Positions 29,327 through 36,473 of a stretch of 64,000 nt of DNA are shown here, in pieces (position 1 is the first letter of the stretch; each line of letters begins with the position of its first letter). Where the stretch lies: positions 124,001-188,000 of the forward strand of contig CAVPFB010000007.1 in assembly GCA_963703665.1 (NCBI GenBank). The letters are read 5' to 3'. Source of the stretch: AP-15 sp963703665 (GTDB lineage: Bacteria; Pseudomonadota; Alphaproteobacteria; ATCC43930; CGMCC-115725). The notes under the pieces are model-generated. The model saw only the letters and a list, made by a program, of their open reading frames with translations. It was not told the origin of the DNA and searched no databases. The translations under genes were made by a program, and so were the position numbers.

Positions 29327-30559
29327 TCAGCTGCCCTCGACCATACGCCCCGGGTTCAGAATTCGCCGCGGGTCGAAGCCGGCCTTGACCCGCGCGGCGA
29401 GCCCCGCCAGCGCTGGCGGCTGGAGCTCGAACACCGGTACAGCGCGGCGCAACGCCGCCGAGCCCTTGATCAGGGTGGCGTGTCCGGTGCCGTGCCCGTC
29501 GGCCCCGCGGATGGCCCCGCGGATCTCCTCAGCGCCGCCATTCTCGGCTCCGGAAACGGCGACCCATATCAGACCGCCGCCCCAATCGAGATACCACACC
29601 GCGTCGAGCCGGCGGGCGATCGCCTCGCCGAGCTCGGCGCCGCGGGACGGTGCGATCGAAACGCGCCACACGGCGCGGTCAGCTCGACGAGCGAGCGGCT
29701 CGACATCACGGATCGCCCGCCAGAATGCAGCGGAGGCTGGGCCTTCGATCACCGTCGACTCGCAATCGGCTGAGAGTTCGGCCAACAGCCGCTTACGGCG
29801 AAATGCGACCGAGGGTGCCGGCCCCTCCAGGCGAAGTGCGGCGACACCCGGCATGCCGGACAGCGAGGTTAGGGCCGCCGTCGAGGCGGCCGGCAGATAG
29901 GCGGCGCCCGAGACCTCGTGCGGTGAGGCGAGCGCCCGGTTCATCGACCGCGCCGCCGCCGGCGGTTCGAGCCCGCAGAGCATCACGGTGGAGCTGTGCT
30001 CGGGCTGGGGCAACACCTTGACGGTTACTTCCTCGATCGCGGCGAGCGTGCCATAGGAGCCGGCAATCAGCTTCGAGAGATCGTAGCCGGTGACGTTTTT
30101 GACGACCTTGCCGCCGGATTTGAACACCTCGCCGCGGCCGCTCACTCCGCGAAAGCCCAGGAAATGGTCGCGCGCCGCCCCCGCCTTGACGCGGCGCGGC
30201 CCCGACAAATTGCAGGCGAGCGCACCGCCGATGGTGCGCCGCCCGGCCTCGGCGTCCGGGACGCCGAGCAACGCGCTCCAATCCGGCGGCTCGAAGGCGA
30301 GCATCTGCCGGGCCGGGTCGAGCGCGGCCTCGATTTCGGCGAGTGGGGTTCCGGCCCCGGCGGTCAGGACCAATTCGGCCGGCTGGTAGTCGCGGATACC
30401 GGAGAGGTGCGATAAGTCGAGGGTACGCGACAGGTGGAGCGGACGGCCGAGTCCGCGCTTGGTGCCGCCGGCAACAAGCTCGAGCGGCTCTTCAGCTGCG
30501 AGCGCCTCGCCGATCGCGTCGCGCAACTCGCCGAGATCAGCGGGGGTAAGGCGGGTCAT
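29327..30559 (-). CDS. glcE: Glycolate oxidase FAD-binding subunit GlcE
   Basis: 410 residues beginning MTRLTPADLGELRDAIGEAL. PCMH-type FAD-binding domain: LELVAGGTKRGLGRP, LVLTAGAGTPLAEIEAAL, TIGGALACNLSGPRRVKAG, GGKVVKNVTGYDLSKLIAG and SYGTLAAIEEVTVKVLP. It ends FDPRRILNPGRMVEG. A structural and FAD-carrying partner of GlcD in glycolate oxidation to glyoxylate. It sits between glcD (13 bp upstream) and glcF (4 bp downstream). Confidence 0.93.
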   Translation of the reverse strand: MTRLTPADLGELRDAIGEALAAEEPLELVAGGTKRGLGRPLHLSRTLDLSHLSGIRDYQPAELVLTAGAGTPLAEIEAALDPARQMLAFEPPDWSALLGVPDAEAGRRTIGGALACNLSGPRRVKAGAARDHFLGFRGVSGRGEVFKSGGKVVKNVTGYDLSKLIAGSYGTLAAIEEVTVKVLPQPEHSSTVMLCGLEPPAAARSMNRALASPHEVSGAAYLPAASTAALTSLSGMPGVAALRLEGPAPSVAFRRKRLLAELSADCESTVIEGPASAAFWRAIRDVEPLARRADRAVWRVSIAPSRGAELGEAIARRLDAVWYLDWGGGLIWVAVSGAENGGAEEIRGAIRGADGHGTGHATLIKGSAALRRAVPVFELQPPALAGLAARVKAGFDPRRILNPGRMVEGS

Positions 30560-30572
30560 GGTCCCCGAGCGT

Positions 30573-32060
30573 TTAGAAACGCGGCAACTCCGAAAAGGGT
30601 AATCGGCCGGCGTGGACGTGCAGACGGCCGAGCTCGGCGCAGCGGTGCAGCTGCGGGAACACCTTGCCGGGGTTCAACAAGCCATCGGGATCGAAAGCAC
30701 ATTTCAGGCGCTGCTGGTGCGCCAGATCGCATTCGTCGAACATGACGCCCATCAAATCGCGCTTTTCGACACCGACGCCGTGCTCGCCGGTCAGCACGCC
30801 GCCGACCTCGACGCAGAGACGGAGGATGTCGGAGCCGAACGCCTCTGCCCGCTCGATGTCGCCGGGCTTGTTGGCATCATAGAGGATCAGCGGGTGAAGG
30901 TTGCCGTCGCCGGCATGAAACACATTCGCCACGGCGAGGCCGTACCGCTCCGAGAGTGCGCGCATCCGGCTCAGCACCTCGGCCAGGCGGGCGCGCGGGA
31001 TGGTGCCGTCCATGCAGTAATAATCAGGCGAGATGCGACCGACCGCCGGAAAGGCGGCCTTGCGGCCCGACCAGAAGGCGAGACGCTCTGCATCGTCGCG
31101 GCTCGACCGGAGCGTCGTGGCCCGGTGCGCGCGAGCGAGCGCCTCGACCTTGCCGGTCAGATGGTCGATTTCAGCCGGCGCGCCGTCGAGCTCGACGATC
31201 AGCAACGCCTCGACGTCAAGCGGATAGCCCACTCCGACAAACGCCTCGGCGGCGTGGATCGCCGGCCGATCCATCATCTCCATGCCGCCCGGAATGATGC
31301 CGGCGGCGATGATCGCGGCGACGCAGTCGCCGGCGTCTTCGGCCGTCGCGAACCCGATCAGCAGCGCGCGCGCCGCAGTCGGCTTGGGCAGGATGCGCAC
31401 GGTGACCTCGGTGATGACGCCGAGCAGCCCTTCGGACCCGGTCATCACACCCAGCAGGTCGTAGCCCTCGGAATCGAGGTGCTTGCCGCCGAGGCGGATG
31501 ATTTCGCCATCGACCAGCACCATCTCGATACCGAGGATATTGTTGGTGGTGAGCCCGTATTTGAGGCAGTGCACGCCGCCCGAATTCTCCGCGACATTGC
31601 CGCCGATCGTGCAGGCGATCTGACTCGACGGATCGGGCGCGTAATAAAACCCGGCATGCTCGACCGCATCAGTGAGCGCGAGGTTGGTGACGCCGGGCTG
31701 GGCGGTGACGCAGCGATTTTCGTAATCGATGTCGAGAATGCGGTTGAACTTGGCCATGCCGAGCAACACACCATCGGCGAGCGGCAGCGCACCGCCAGAC
31801 AAAGAGGTGCCGGCGCCTCGCGGCACGACCTTGACCCCCATCTCCTGGCAATACCGCAGGACTGCCGCGACCTGTTCGACGCGCGACGGCAATACGACGA
31901 CCATCGGCAGTTGGCGATAGGCGGTCAGCCCATCGCTCTCATAGGCGCGGCGCTCGGCCTCGGACACGATAACTCCTTCGCCGGGCACTATCTCCCGCAA
32001 CGCCTGGACAATCTCGGCGCGCCGCTGCAGAACCGCGGCGTCGGGCGTCGGCATCTTCAT
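30573..32060 (-). CDS. glcD: Glycolate oxidase catalytic subunit GlcD
   Basis: 495 residues. FAD-binding domain motifs: VVLPSRVEQVAAVLRYCQE, VVPRGAGTSLSGGALPLADG, SQIACTIGGNVAENSGGVHC, LKYGLTTNNILG and MTGSEGLLGVITEVTVRILP. The C-terminal oxidase domain has VFHAGDGNLHPLILYD and LTGEHGVGVEKRDLM and ends CAFDPDGLLNPGKVFP. It oxidises glycolate (and D-lactate in some species) at the cytoplasmic face of the inner membrane. First gene of a tight glcDEF operon read leftward. rpmJ lies 34 bp upstream in the same direction. Confidence 0.95.
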   Translation of the reverse strand: MKMPTPDAAVLQRRAEIVQALREIVPGEGVIVSEAERRAYESDGLTAYRQLPMVVVLPSRVEQVAAVLRYCQEMGVKVVPRGAGTSLSGGALPLADGVLLGMAKFNRILDIDYENRCVTAQPGVTNLALTDAVEHAGFYYAPDPSSQIACTIGGNVAENSGGVHCLKYGLTTNNILGIEMVLVDGEIIRLGGKHLDSEGYDLLGVMTGSEGLLGVITEVTVRILPKPTAARALLIGFATAEDAGDCVAAIIAAGIIPGGMEMMDRPAIHAAEAFVGVGYPLDVEALLIVELDGAPAEIDHLTGKVEALARAHRATTLRSSRDDAERLAFWSGRKAAFPAVGRISPDYYCMDGTIPRARLAEVLSRMRALSERYGLAVANVFHAGDGNLHPLILYDANKPGDIERAEAFGSDILRLCVEVGGVLTGEHGVGVEKRDLMGVMFDECDLAHQQRLKCAFDPDGLLNPGKVFPQLHRCAELGRLHVHAGRLPFSELPRF

Positions 32061-32093
32061 CGGCGTCGATCGCGGGTGGCGCCCAGGCCGCGG

Positions 32094-32219
32094 TCAGCCC
32101 TGGCGCGCCTTGTACCTCGGATTGATCTTGTTGATGACGTAGACGCGACCCTTGCGCCGGACAACGCGGCAATTTTTATCACGTTTTTTCAATGTCTTGA
32201 GAGAATTCACGATCTTCAT
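32094..32219 (-). CDS. rpmJ: Ribosomal protein bL36, alphaproteobacterial zinc-free type
   Basis: A 41-residue gene: MKIVNSLKTLKKRDKNCRVV then RRKGRVYVINKINPRYKARQG. The VVRRKGRVYVINK core and ARQG end are diagnostic of the longer alphaproteobacterial bL36, which lacks the C-x2-C zinc ligands (one Cys remains). It is Lys/Arg-rich, binds 23S rRNA in the large subunit, and starts at ATG 32219 with GGAG upstream. Confidence 0.93.
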   Translation of the reverse strand: MKIVNSLKTLKKRDKNCRVVRRKGRVYVINKINPRYKARQG

Positions 32220-32438
32220 TTCCGGGGCTCCTCCGCGAACCCGGAACATAGGGGGGAGGCCCGCGGAAGTCAAATCCTGCGGGCCACAAATCGGCCGACG
32301 ATCGTGAATATGCCGCGGCTGCGTGGCGCCGGGTCTTGAGGAGATGGGCGGAAGGAAGCATCTTATGCGAACTAGTCCAACGACTATTCTTGGTATCGCG
32401 ACCCGGCGCTACGCCGATCCGGGTTCGGAGAAACATTG

Positions 32439-33698
32439 ATGCGGGCTATGCAGCCGGTGCGCGGCACCCAGGATCTCCTGCCCGAGGCGGCGCGGCGCCA
32501 CCGACGGGTCAGCGACACCGCGAGAGTGGTAGCCGAACTCTATGGCTTTGCCGAGATGGCAACGCCGATCTTCGAATTCACCGAGGTCTTCGCGCGGCCA
32601 ATCGGCGAGCACACCGACATCGTGTCGAAGGAGATGTACACCTTTACCGACCGCGGCGGCGAAGAGGTGACTTTGCGGCCGGAGGCTACGGCGGGGATCG
32701 TGCGCGCGCTGTTATCGAACGGATTGACCCAGTCGGCGCCGCTCAAATTCTTCTGTTGCGGGCCGATGTTCCGCTACGAGCGGCCGCAAAAGGGCCGGTT
32801 TCGGCAATTTCACCAGATCGACGTCGAGTTGTTGGGCGTGCCGCAGCCGCAGGCCGATATCGAGGTCATCGCGCTCGGCAGCCGCATCCTCTCAGAACTC
32901 GGGATCGGCGACCGGGTGGTGCTGGAACTCAATACGCTCGGCGATCCGGAAAGCCGCGTCGCTTATCGGACGGCGCTCATCGCCTACTTTTCGTTGCACA
33001 AGTCCGAGCTGTCGGAAGACAGCCGCCGCCGACTCGACGCCAACCCGCTGCGCATCCTCGATTCGAAGGACCCGAGCGACATGCGCATCAACGCCGATGC
33101 GCCGGCGTTCGACCGATATCTGAGCCAGGTGTCGCGCACGTTCTTTGCCCATGTGCGCAACGGGCTCGACCGCATCGGCATCGTGCACCGGCTGAACCCG
33201 CGTCTTGTCCGCGGGCTCGACTACTACACGCACACCGTGTTTGAGTTCGTCACCAGCGATATCGGGGCGCAGGGCACGGTGTTAGCGGGCGGCCGCTATG
33301 ACGGGCTGATAGAATTGATGGGTGGGCCTTCGATGGCCGGGGTCGGCTGGGCCGCCGGTATCGAGCGCTTGGCGCTGCTCATTGCAGAGCCGCCGATGCC
33401 GCCGCGACCGGTCGCGCTGGTCCCGATCGGCGAACCGGGAGAGTCGATGGCGCTGGTGATAGCGGAAGTACTGCGCCGTCACGGTTGGGCGGTTGATCTC
33501 AGCTACGCGGGCAACCTCTCGCGTCGCATGCGACGCGCAAACCGCGTCAACGCCCGCGCCGCCGTGCTGATCGGCGAAGATGAGGCCGCTCGCGAGGTCG
33601 TTACTCTGCGGGATCTGGATACGGGCGAACAAAGTGAGTTGCCTTTGGCACCGGACTTGAGCGAATTGCGCGCACGCCTGACTGGGCTCTACGCCTGA
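32439..33698 (+). CDS. hisS: Histidyl-tRNA synthetase
   Basis: 419 residues; ATG 32439 with GGAGAAAC upstream gives MRAMQPVRGTQDLLPEAAR, the class II family start. Motif 2 is in FRYERPQKGRFRQFHQIDVE, the histidine-specific signatures are LRPEATAGIVRALL and RGLDYYTHTVFEF, motif 3 is GWAAGIERLALL, and GGRYDGLIELMGG is present. The C-terminal anticodon-binding domain starts at about residue 325 (VALVPIGEPGESMALVIAEV). It charges tRNA-His. prfA starts 8 bp downstream, then prmC, so this is a translation-factor operon. Confidence 0.97.
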   Translation: MRAMQPVRGTQDLLPEAARRHRRVSDTARVVAELYGFAEMATPIFEFTEVFARPIGEHTDIVSKEMYTFTDRGGEEVTLRPEATAGIVRALLSNGLTQSAPLKFFCCGPMFRYERPQKGRFRQFHQIDVELLGVPQPQADIEVIALGSRILSELGIGDRVVLELNTLGDPESRVAYRTALIAYFSLHKSELSEDSRRRLDANPLRILDSKDPSDMRINADAPAFDRYLSQVSRTFFAHVRNGLDRIGIVHRLNPRLVRGLDYYTHTVFEFVTSDIGAQGTVLAGGRYDGLIELMGGPSMAGVGWAAGIERLALLIAEPPMPPRPVALVPIGEPGESMALVIAEVLRRHGWAVDLSYAGNLSRRMRRANRVNARAAVLIGEDEAAREVVTLRDLDTGEQSELPLAPDLSELRARLTGLYA

Positions 33699-33706
33699 GG
33701 GTAGCG

Positions 33707-34786
33707 GTGGACCTCGGGCTCGATAGGCGTCTCGAACAGCTGCGCCGCCGCCATGCCGAGCTGCGCGACGCACTGAACGGGAGTGGACTCGGCGGTGCCG
33801 AATTCGCCAGAATGTCGAAGGAATATAGTGAGCTGACCCCGATCGTCGAAGGCGTGGATGCACTCGACCGGGCGCGGCGTGAGGCCGTTTCTCTCGCCGA
33901 GATGACGCGGTCCTCGGACGACGCGGAATTGAAGGCGCTCGCCGAGGAGGAGCTGCAAGCGCTGCGCGAACACCTGCCGGCGCTGGAGAACGTGGTCAAG
34001 CTGGCGCTGCTGCCCAAGGACGCCGACGACGAGCGCAATGCGATCATCGAGGTCCGCGCCGGGACCGGCGGCGAGGAGGCGGCGCTGTTCGCGGCCGAGC
34101 TGTTTCGTATGTATCAGCGCTATGCGGGTTTGCGCGGTTGGCGGTTTGAACTGCTCGACCTGTCCGAGACCGGGCTCGGTGGCTTCAAGGAGGCCAGCGC
34201 TTCGATCACCGGCCGCGACGTGTTCGCCCGGCTCAAATTCGAATCCGGTGTGCATCGCGTGCAGCGTGTGCCCGAGACCGAAGCCGGGGGCCGCATTCAC
34301 ACGTCTGCGGCTACGGTCGCGGTGCTGCCCGAAGCCGAGGAGGTCGATGTCAGGATCGACGACAAGGATCTTCGTATCGACGTCTTTCGGGCGAGCGGAC
34401 CCGGGGGCCAGTCGGTCAACACCACCGACAGCGCGGTGCGGATTACTCATTTGCCGACCGGGCTGGTCGTCATCCAGCAGGACGAGAAATCGCAGCACAA
34501 GAACAAGGCGCGGGCGCTGAAGGTGCTGCGCTCGCGGCTCTATGAGATGGAGCGTCAGGCGCGCGACACTGCCCGCGCGGCCGAGCGCAAGAGCCAGGTC
34601 GGCAGCGGCGATCGGTCCGAGCGCATCCGCACCTATAATTTTCCGCAAGGGCGGGTAACCGACCACCGCATCAACCTAACGCTCTACAAGATCGACAAGG
34701 TGTTGAGCGGCGAGGCGCTCGACGAGATTATCGACGTGATCCTGGCCGAGGATCATGCCGCGCGACTGGCGGCGGTGGATGGATAA
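33707..34786 (+). CDS. prfA: Peptide chain release factor 1
   Basis: 359 residues from GTG 33707. It has the codon-recognition and catalytic landmarks of RF1: VRAGTGGEEAALFAAELFRM, the PxT-type anticodon loop region FESGVHRVQRVPETEAGGRI, and the peptidyl-tRNA hydrolysis motif SGPGGQSVNTTDSAVR with its Gly-Gly-Gln, whose Gln is methylated by PrmC. The C-terminus RTYNFPQGRVTDHRINLTLY is conserved. It terminates at UAA and UAG. It is followed by prmC, its modifying enzyme. Confidence 0.97.
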   Translation: MDLGLDRRLEQLRRRHAELRDALNGSGLGGAEFARMSKEYSELTPIVEGVDALDRARREAVSLAEMTRSSDDAELKALAEEELQALREHLPALENVVKLALLPKDADDERNAIIEVRAGTGGEEAALFAAELFRMYQRYAGLRGWRFELLDLSETGLGGFKEASASITGRDVFARLKFESGVHRVQRVPETEAGGRIHTSAATVAVLPEAEEVDVRIDDKDLRIDVFRASGPGGQSVNTTDSAVRITHLPTGLVVIQQDEKSQHKNKARALKVLRSRLYEMERQARDTARAAERKSQVGSGDRSERIRTYNFPQGRVTDHRINLTLYKIDKVLSGEALDEIIDVILAEDHAARLAAVDG

Positions 34787-34794
34787 AGGTTCGG

Positions 34795-35713
34795 GTGGCG
34801 GAGAACTCTCGGGTCATTCCTCGCCGAAGCGGCCGCAGCGCTGTCGGCGGCTCACTTGGACGAGCCGCGCCGCCGCGCCCGGCGCCTCCTGGCCGGTGTG
34901 TCGGGTCGGTCTGAGGCCGAGTTGCTGAGTCATCCGGACCACGAGCTTGAACGGGACGAGGCCGATCGCCTTCACCAAGCGCTCGGGCGGCTGGTCGAGG
35001 GCGAGCCGCTGAGCCGCGTCCTCGGCCGGCGCGAGTTCTGGGGGTTAAGTTTTGCGTTATCGGAGGACACCCTCGACCCGCGACCGGAGAGCGAAACCTT
35101 GGTCGAGGCGGTGCTCGCCCGGATAACCGATCGCAGCGCGCGCCCCAGCTTTCTCGATCTAGGGACTGGGACGGGATGCCTATTGCTCGCGCTGTTGTCC
35201 GAATGCCCGGCCGCCATCGGTTTTGGCACAGACATTGCCGCTGGAGCGATCCGAACCGCCCGCAGCAATGCTGCCGAGCTGGGGTTTGCCGATCGCGCCC
35301 GGTTCTTTGTCGGCGACTGGGGCGGAGCGCTCTCGGGACGGTTTGAGGCGATCGTTGCCAATCCGCCCTATATCGGCACTGGGGAGCTTGCCCAGCTGCC
35401 GCCCGAGGTCCGCCTCTATGACCCGCAGCGCGCCCTTGATGGCGGCGATGATGGTCTTCGCGCCTATCGAGCCATCGCCTCGGATTCGCCGGCGATGCTG
35501 GCGTCCGGCGGTGTGTTGGCGGTCGAGGTGGGCGGCGGCAAGGCTCCTGGCGTCGCCGCGATCTTCAAAGCCCGCGGCCTGACGATCGACGCCGTGGAGT
35601 GCGATCTCGCCGGCGTCGAGCGCTGCGTCGTAGCGCGCCTCGACAAAGGCGGCCGACTCCCAGCGCGCTCGGGTGGGCAAAAAAATCTTGGAATATGTCG
35701 CCGTCCCGTCTAG
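34795..35713 (+). CDS. prmC: Release-factor glutamine methyltransferase (start region frameshifted)
   Basis: The main frame runs to 35713 with no ATG near its N-terminus; the first possible start is TTG 34856. Upstream, the same frame reads TLGSFLAEAAAALSAAHLDE, the expected PrmC N-terminal helix. GTG 34795 (VAE) lies in the neighbouring frame, so one extra A in GAGAACTC near 34,804 probably separates the start from the body. The SAM-dependent methyltransferase core shows LDPRPESETLVEAVL, FLDLGTGTGCLLLALL and the glutamine-binding NPPY motif in VANPPYIGTGEL. It N5-methylates the GGQ Gln of RF1 and RF2. The last 20 residues (after VVARLDKGG) look like extra sequence. Confidence 0.85.
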
Positions 35714-35857
35714 GCTGCGGTGCTGGAGAGTTCGATCCCGCGCAGGGGAGCGCCGGATATATGCACGAGACTACCCTGTCCGAGATTGTGCAGGGGACCA
35801 CGAACGCTCCTATCGGACCAAGTTCCGACCGTCTTCCACCGAGATCAGACAGGTGTC

Positions 35858-36265
35858 ATGAGACCAGGCCCAAACAAGCGATCGCGTGGCCGCAACAACG
35901 GAAATAATCCGCATCACAACCGCCCGCGAATGCCCCAGCGCATTCAGAATTTCGACAGCAACGGCCCGAACGTCAAAATCCGCGGCAACGCTTACCAGGT
36001 TTTTGAGCGTTATGTCGCCTTGGCCCGCGAGGCGGCGGCCAGCGGTGACCGGATCGCGGCGGAAAACCTATATCAACATGCCGAGCACTACTTTCGGGTC
36101 ATGAACGCCAACGGCGACGCCAATCAACACGGGGCACCTCGGCCAATGACGCCCGCCGATGTGGATATCGGCGAGTCCGAGGGAGAACGCAGCGAAAGCG
36201 ACGACGGCCTGCTGCAACCGTCGCTGCCGATGTTGCCGGGCGAGGACCAGCCGCCTCGCTTTTGA
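35858..36265 (+). CDS. DUF4167 domain protein
   Basis: 135 residues from ATG 35858; an open extension upstream to 35720 is not credible. The N-terminus is Arg/Asn/Gly/Pro-rich (RPGPNKRSRGRNNGNN), followed by the conserved DUF4167 helix pair NVKIRGNAYQVFERYVALAR and EAAASGDRIAAENLYQHAEH with YFRVMNA. A low-complexity acidic tail follows. This small, probably nucleic-acid-binding protein is regularly encoded between prmC and clpB in alphaproteobacteria; its function is not established. Its last codons and stop lie in a perfect tandem duplication. Confidence 0.85.
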   Translation: MRPGPNKRSRGRNNGNNPHHNRPRMPQRIQNFDSNGPNVKIRGNAYQVFERYVALAREAAASGDRIAAENLYQHAEHYFRVMNANGDANQHGAPRPMTPADVDIGESEGERSESDDGLLQPSLPMLPGEDQPPRF

Positions 36266-36297
36266 GCGGTGCTCCCCTCGCTTTTGAGCGGTGCTCC
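36254..36297 (+). repeat. 22-bp tandem duplication over the DUF4167 stop codon
   Basis: Two identical adjacent 22-bp units (36254-36275 and 36276-36297), each starting CCTCGCTTTTGAGCGG. The first contains the codons for the terminal Pro-Arg-Phe and the TGA stop; the second is an untranslated copy. Recent slippage duplication is the simplest reading. Confidence 0.9.
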
Positions 36298-36379
36298 GCG
36301 GCGGAATGGCGTTGGTTCTGCCGATGTGACGGTGCTTACGATCTTACCCGGCCGGGTCCGTCGCGGGCAGAATGACGGG

Positions 36380-36408
36380 GTTGCCTGGCTGTTAAGCCGC
36401 GCCATATA
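36380..36408 (+). promoter_or_regulatory. Candidate heat-shock (RpoH) promoter of clpB
   Basis: GTTG at 36380-36383 and CCATATA at 36402-36408, 18 bp apart and 65 bp upstream of clpB, resemble the sigma-32 pattern also seen before htpG in this window. Assigned by eye. Confidence 0.35.
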
Positions 36409-36473
36409 CGCCCGAGAAGGGGATCGCGGGGCTGCCTGAGCGGAGCGCCGCGACCGGCTTTGCGGAGCATGTC

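Noticed and set aside
30612..32339. 575-codon open frame antisense to glcD and rpmJ
   Set aside because: Overlaps fully conserved genes on the other strand; no recognisable domain.
36266..36473. CRISPR-like repeats before clpB
   Set aside because: Only two directly adjacent identical units without spacers; a simple tandem duplication.
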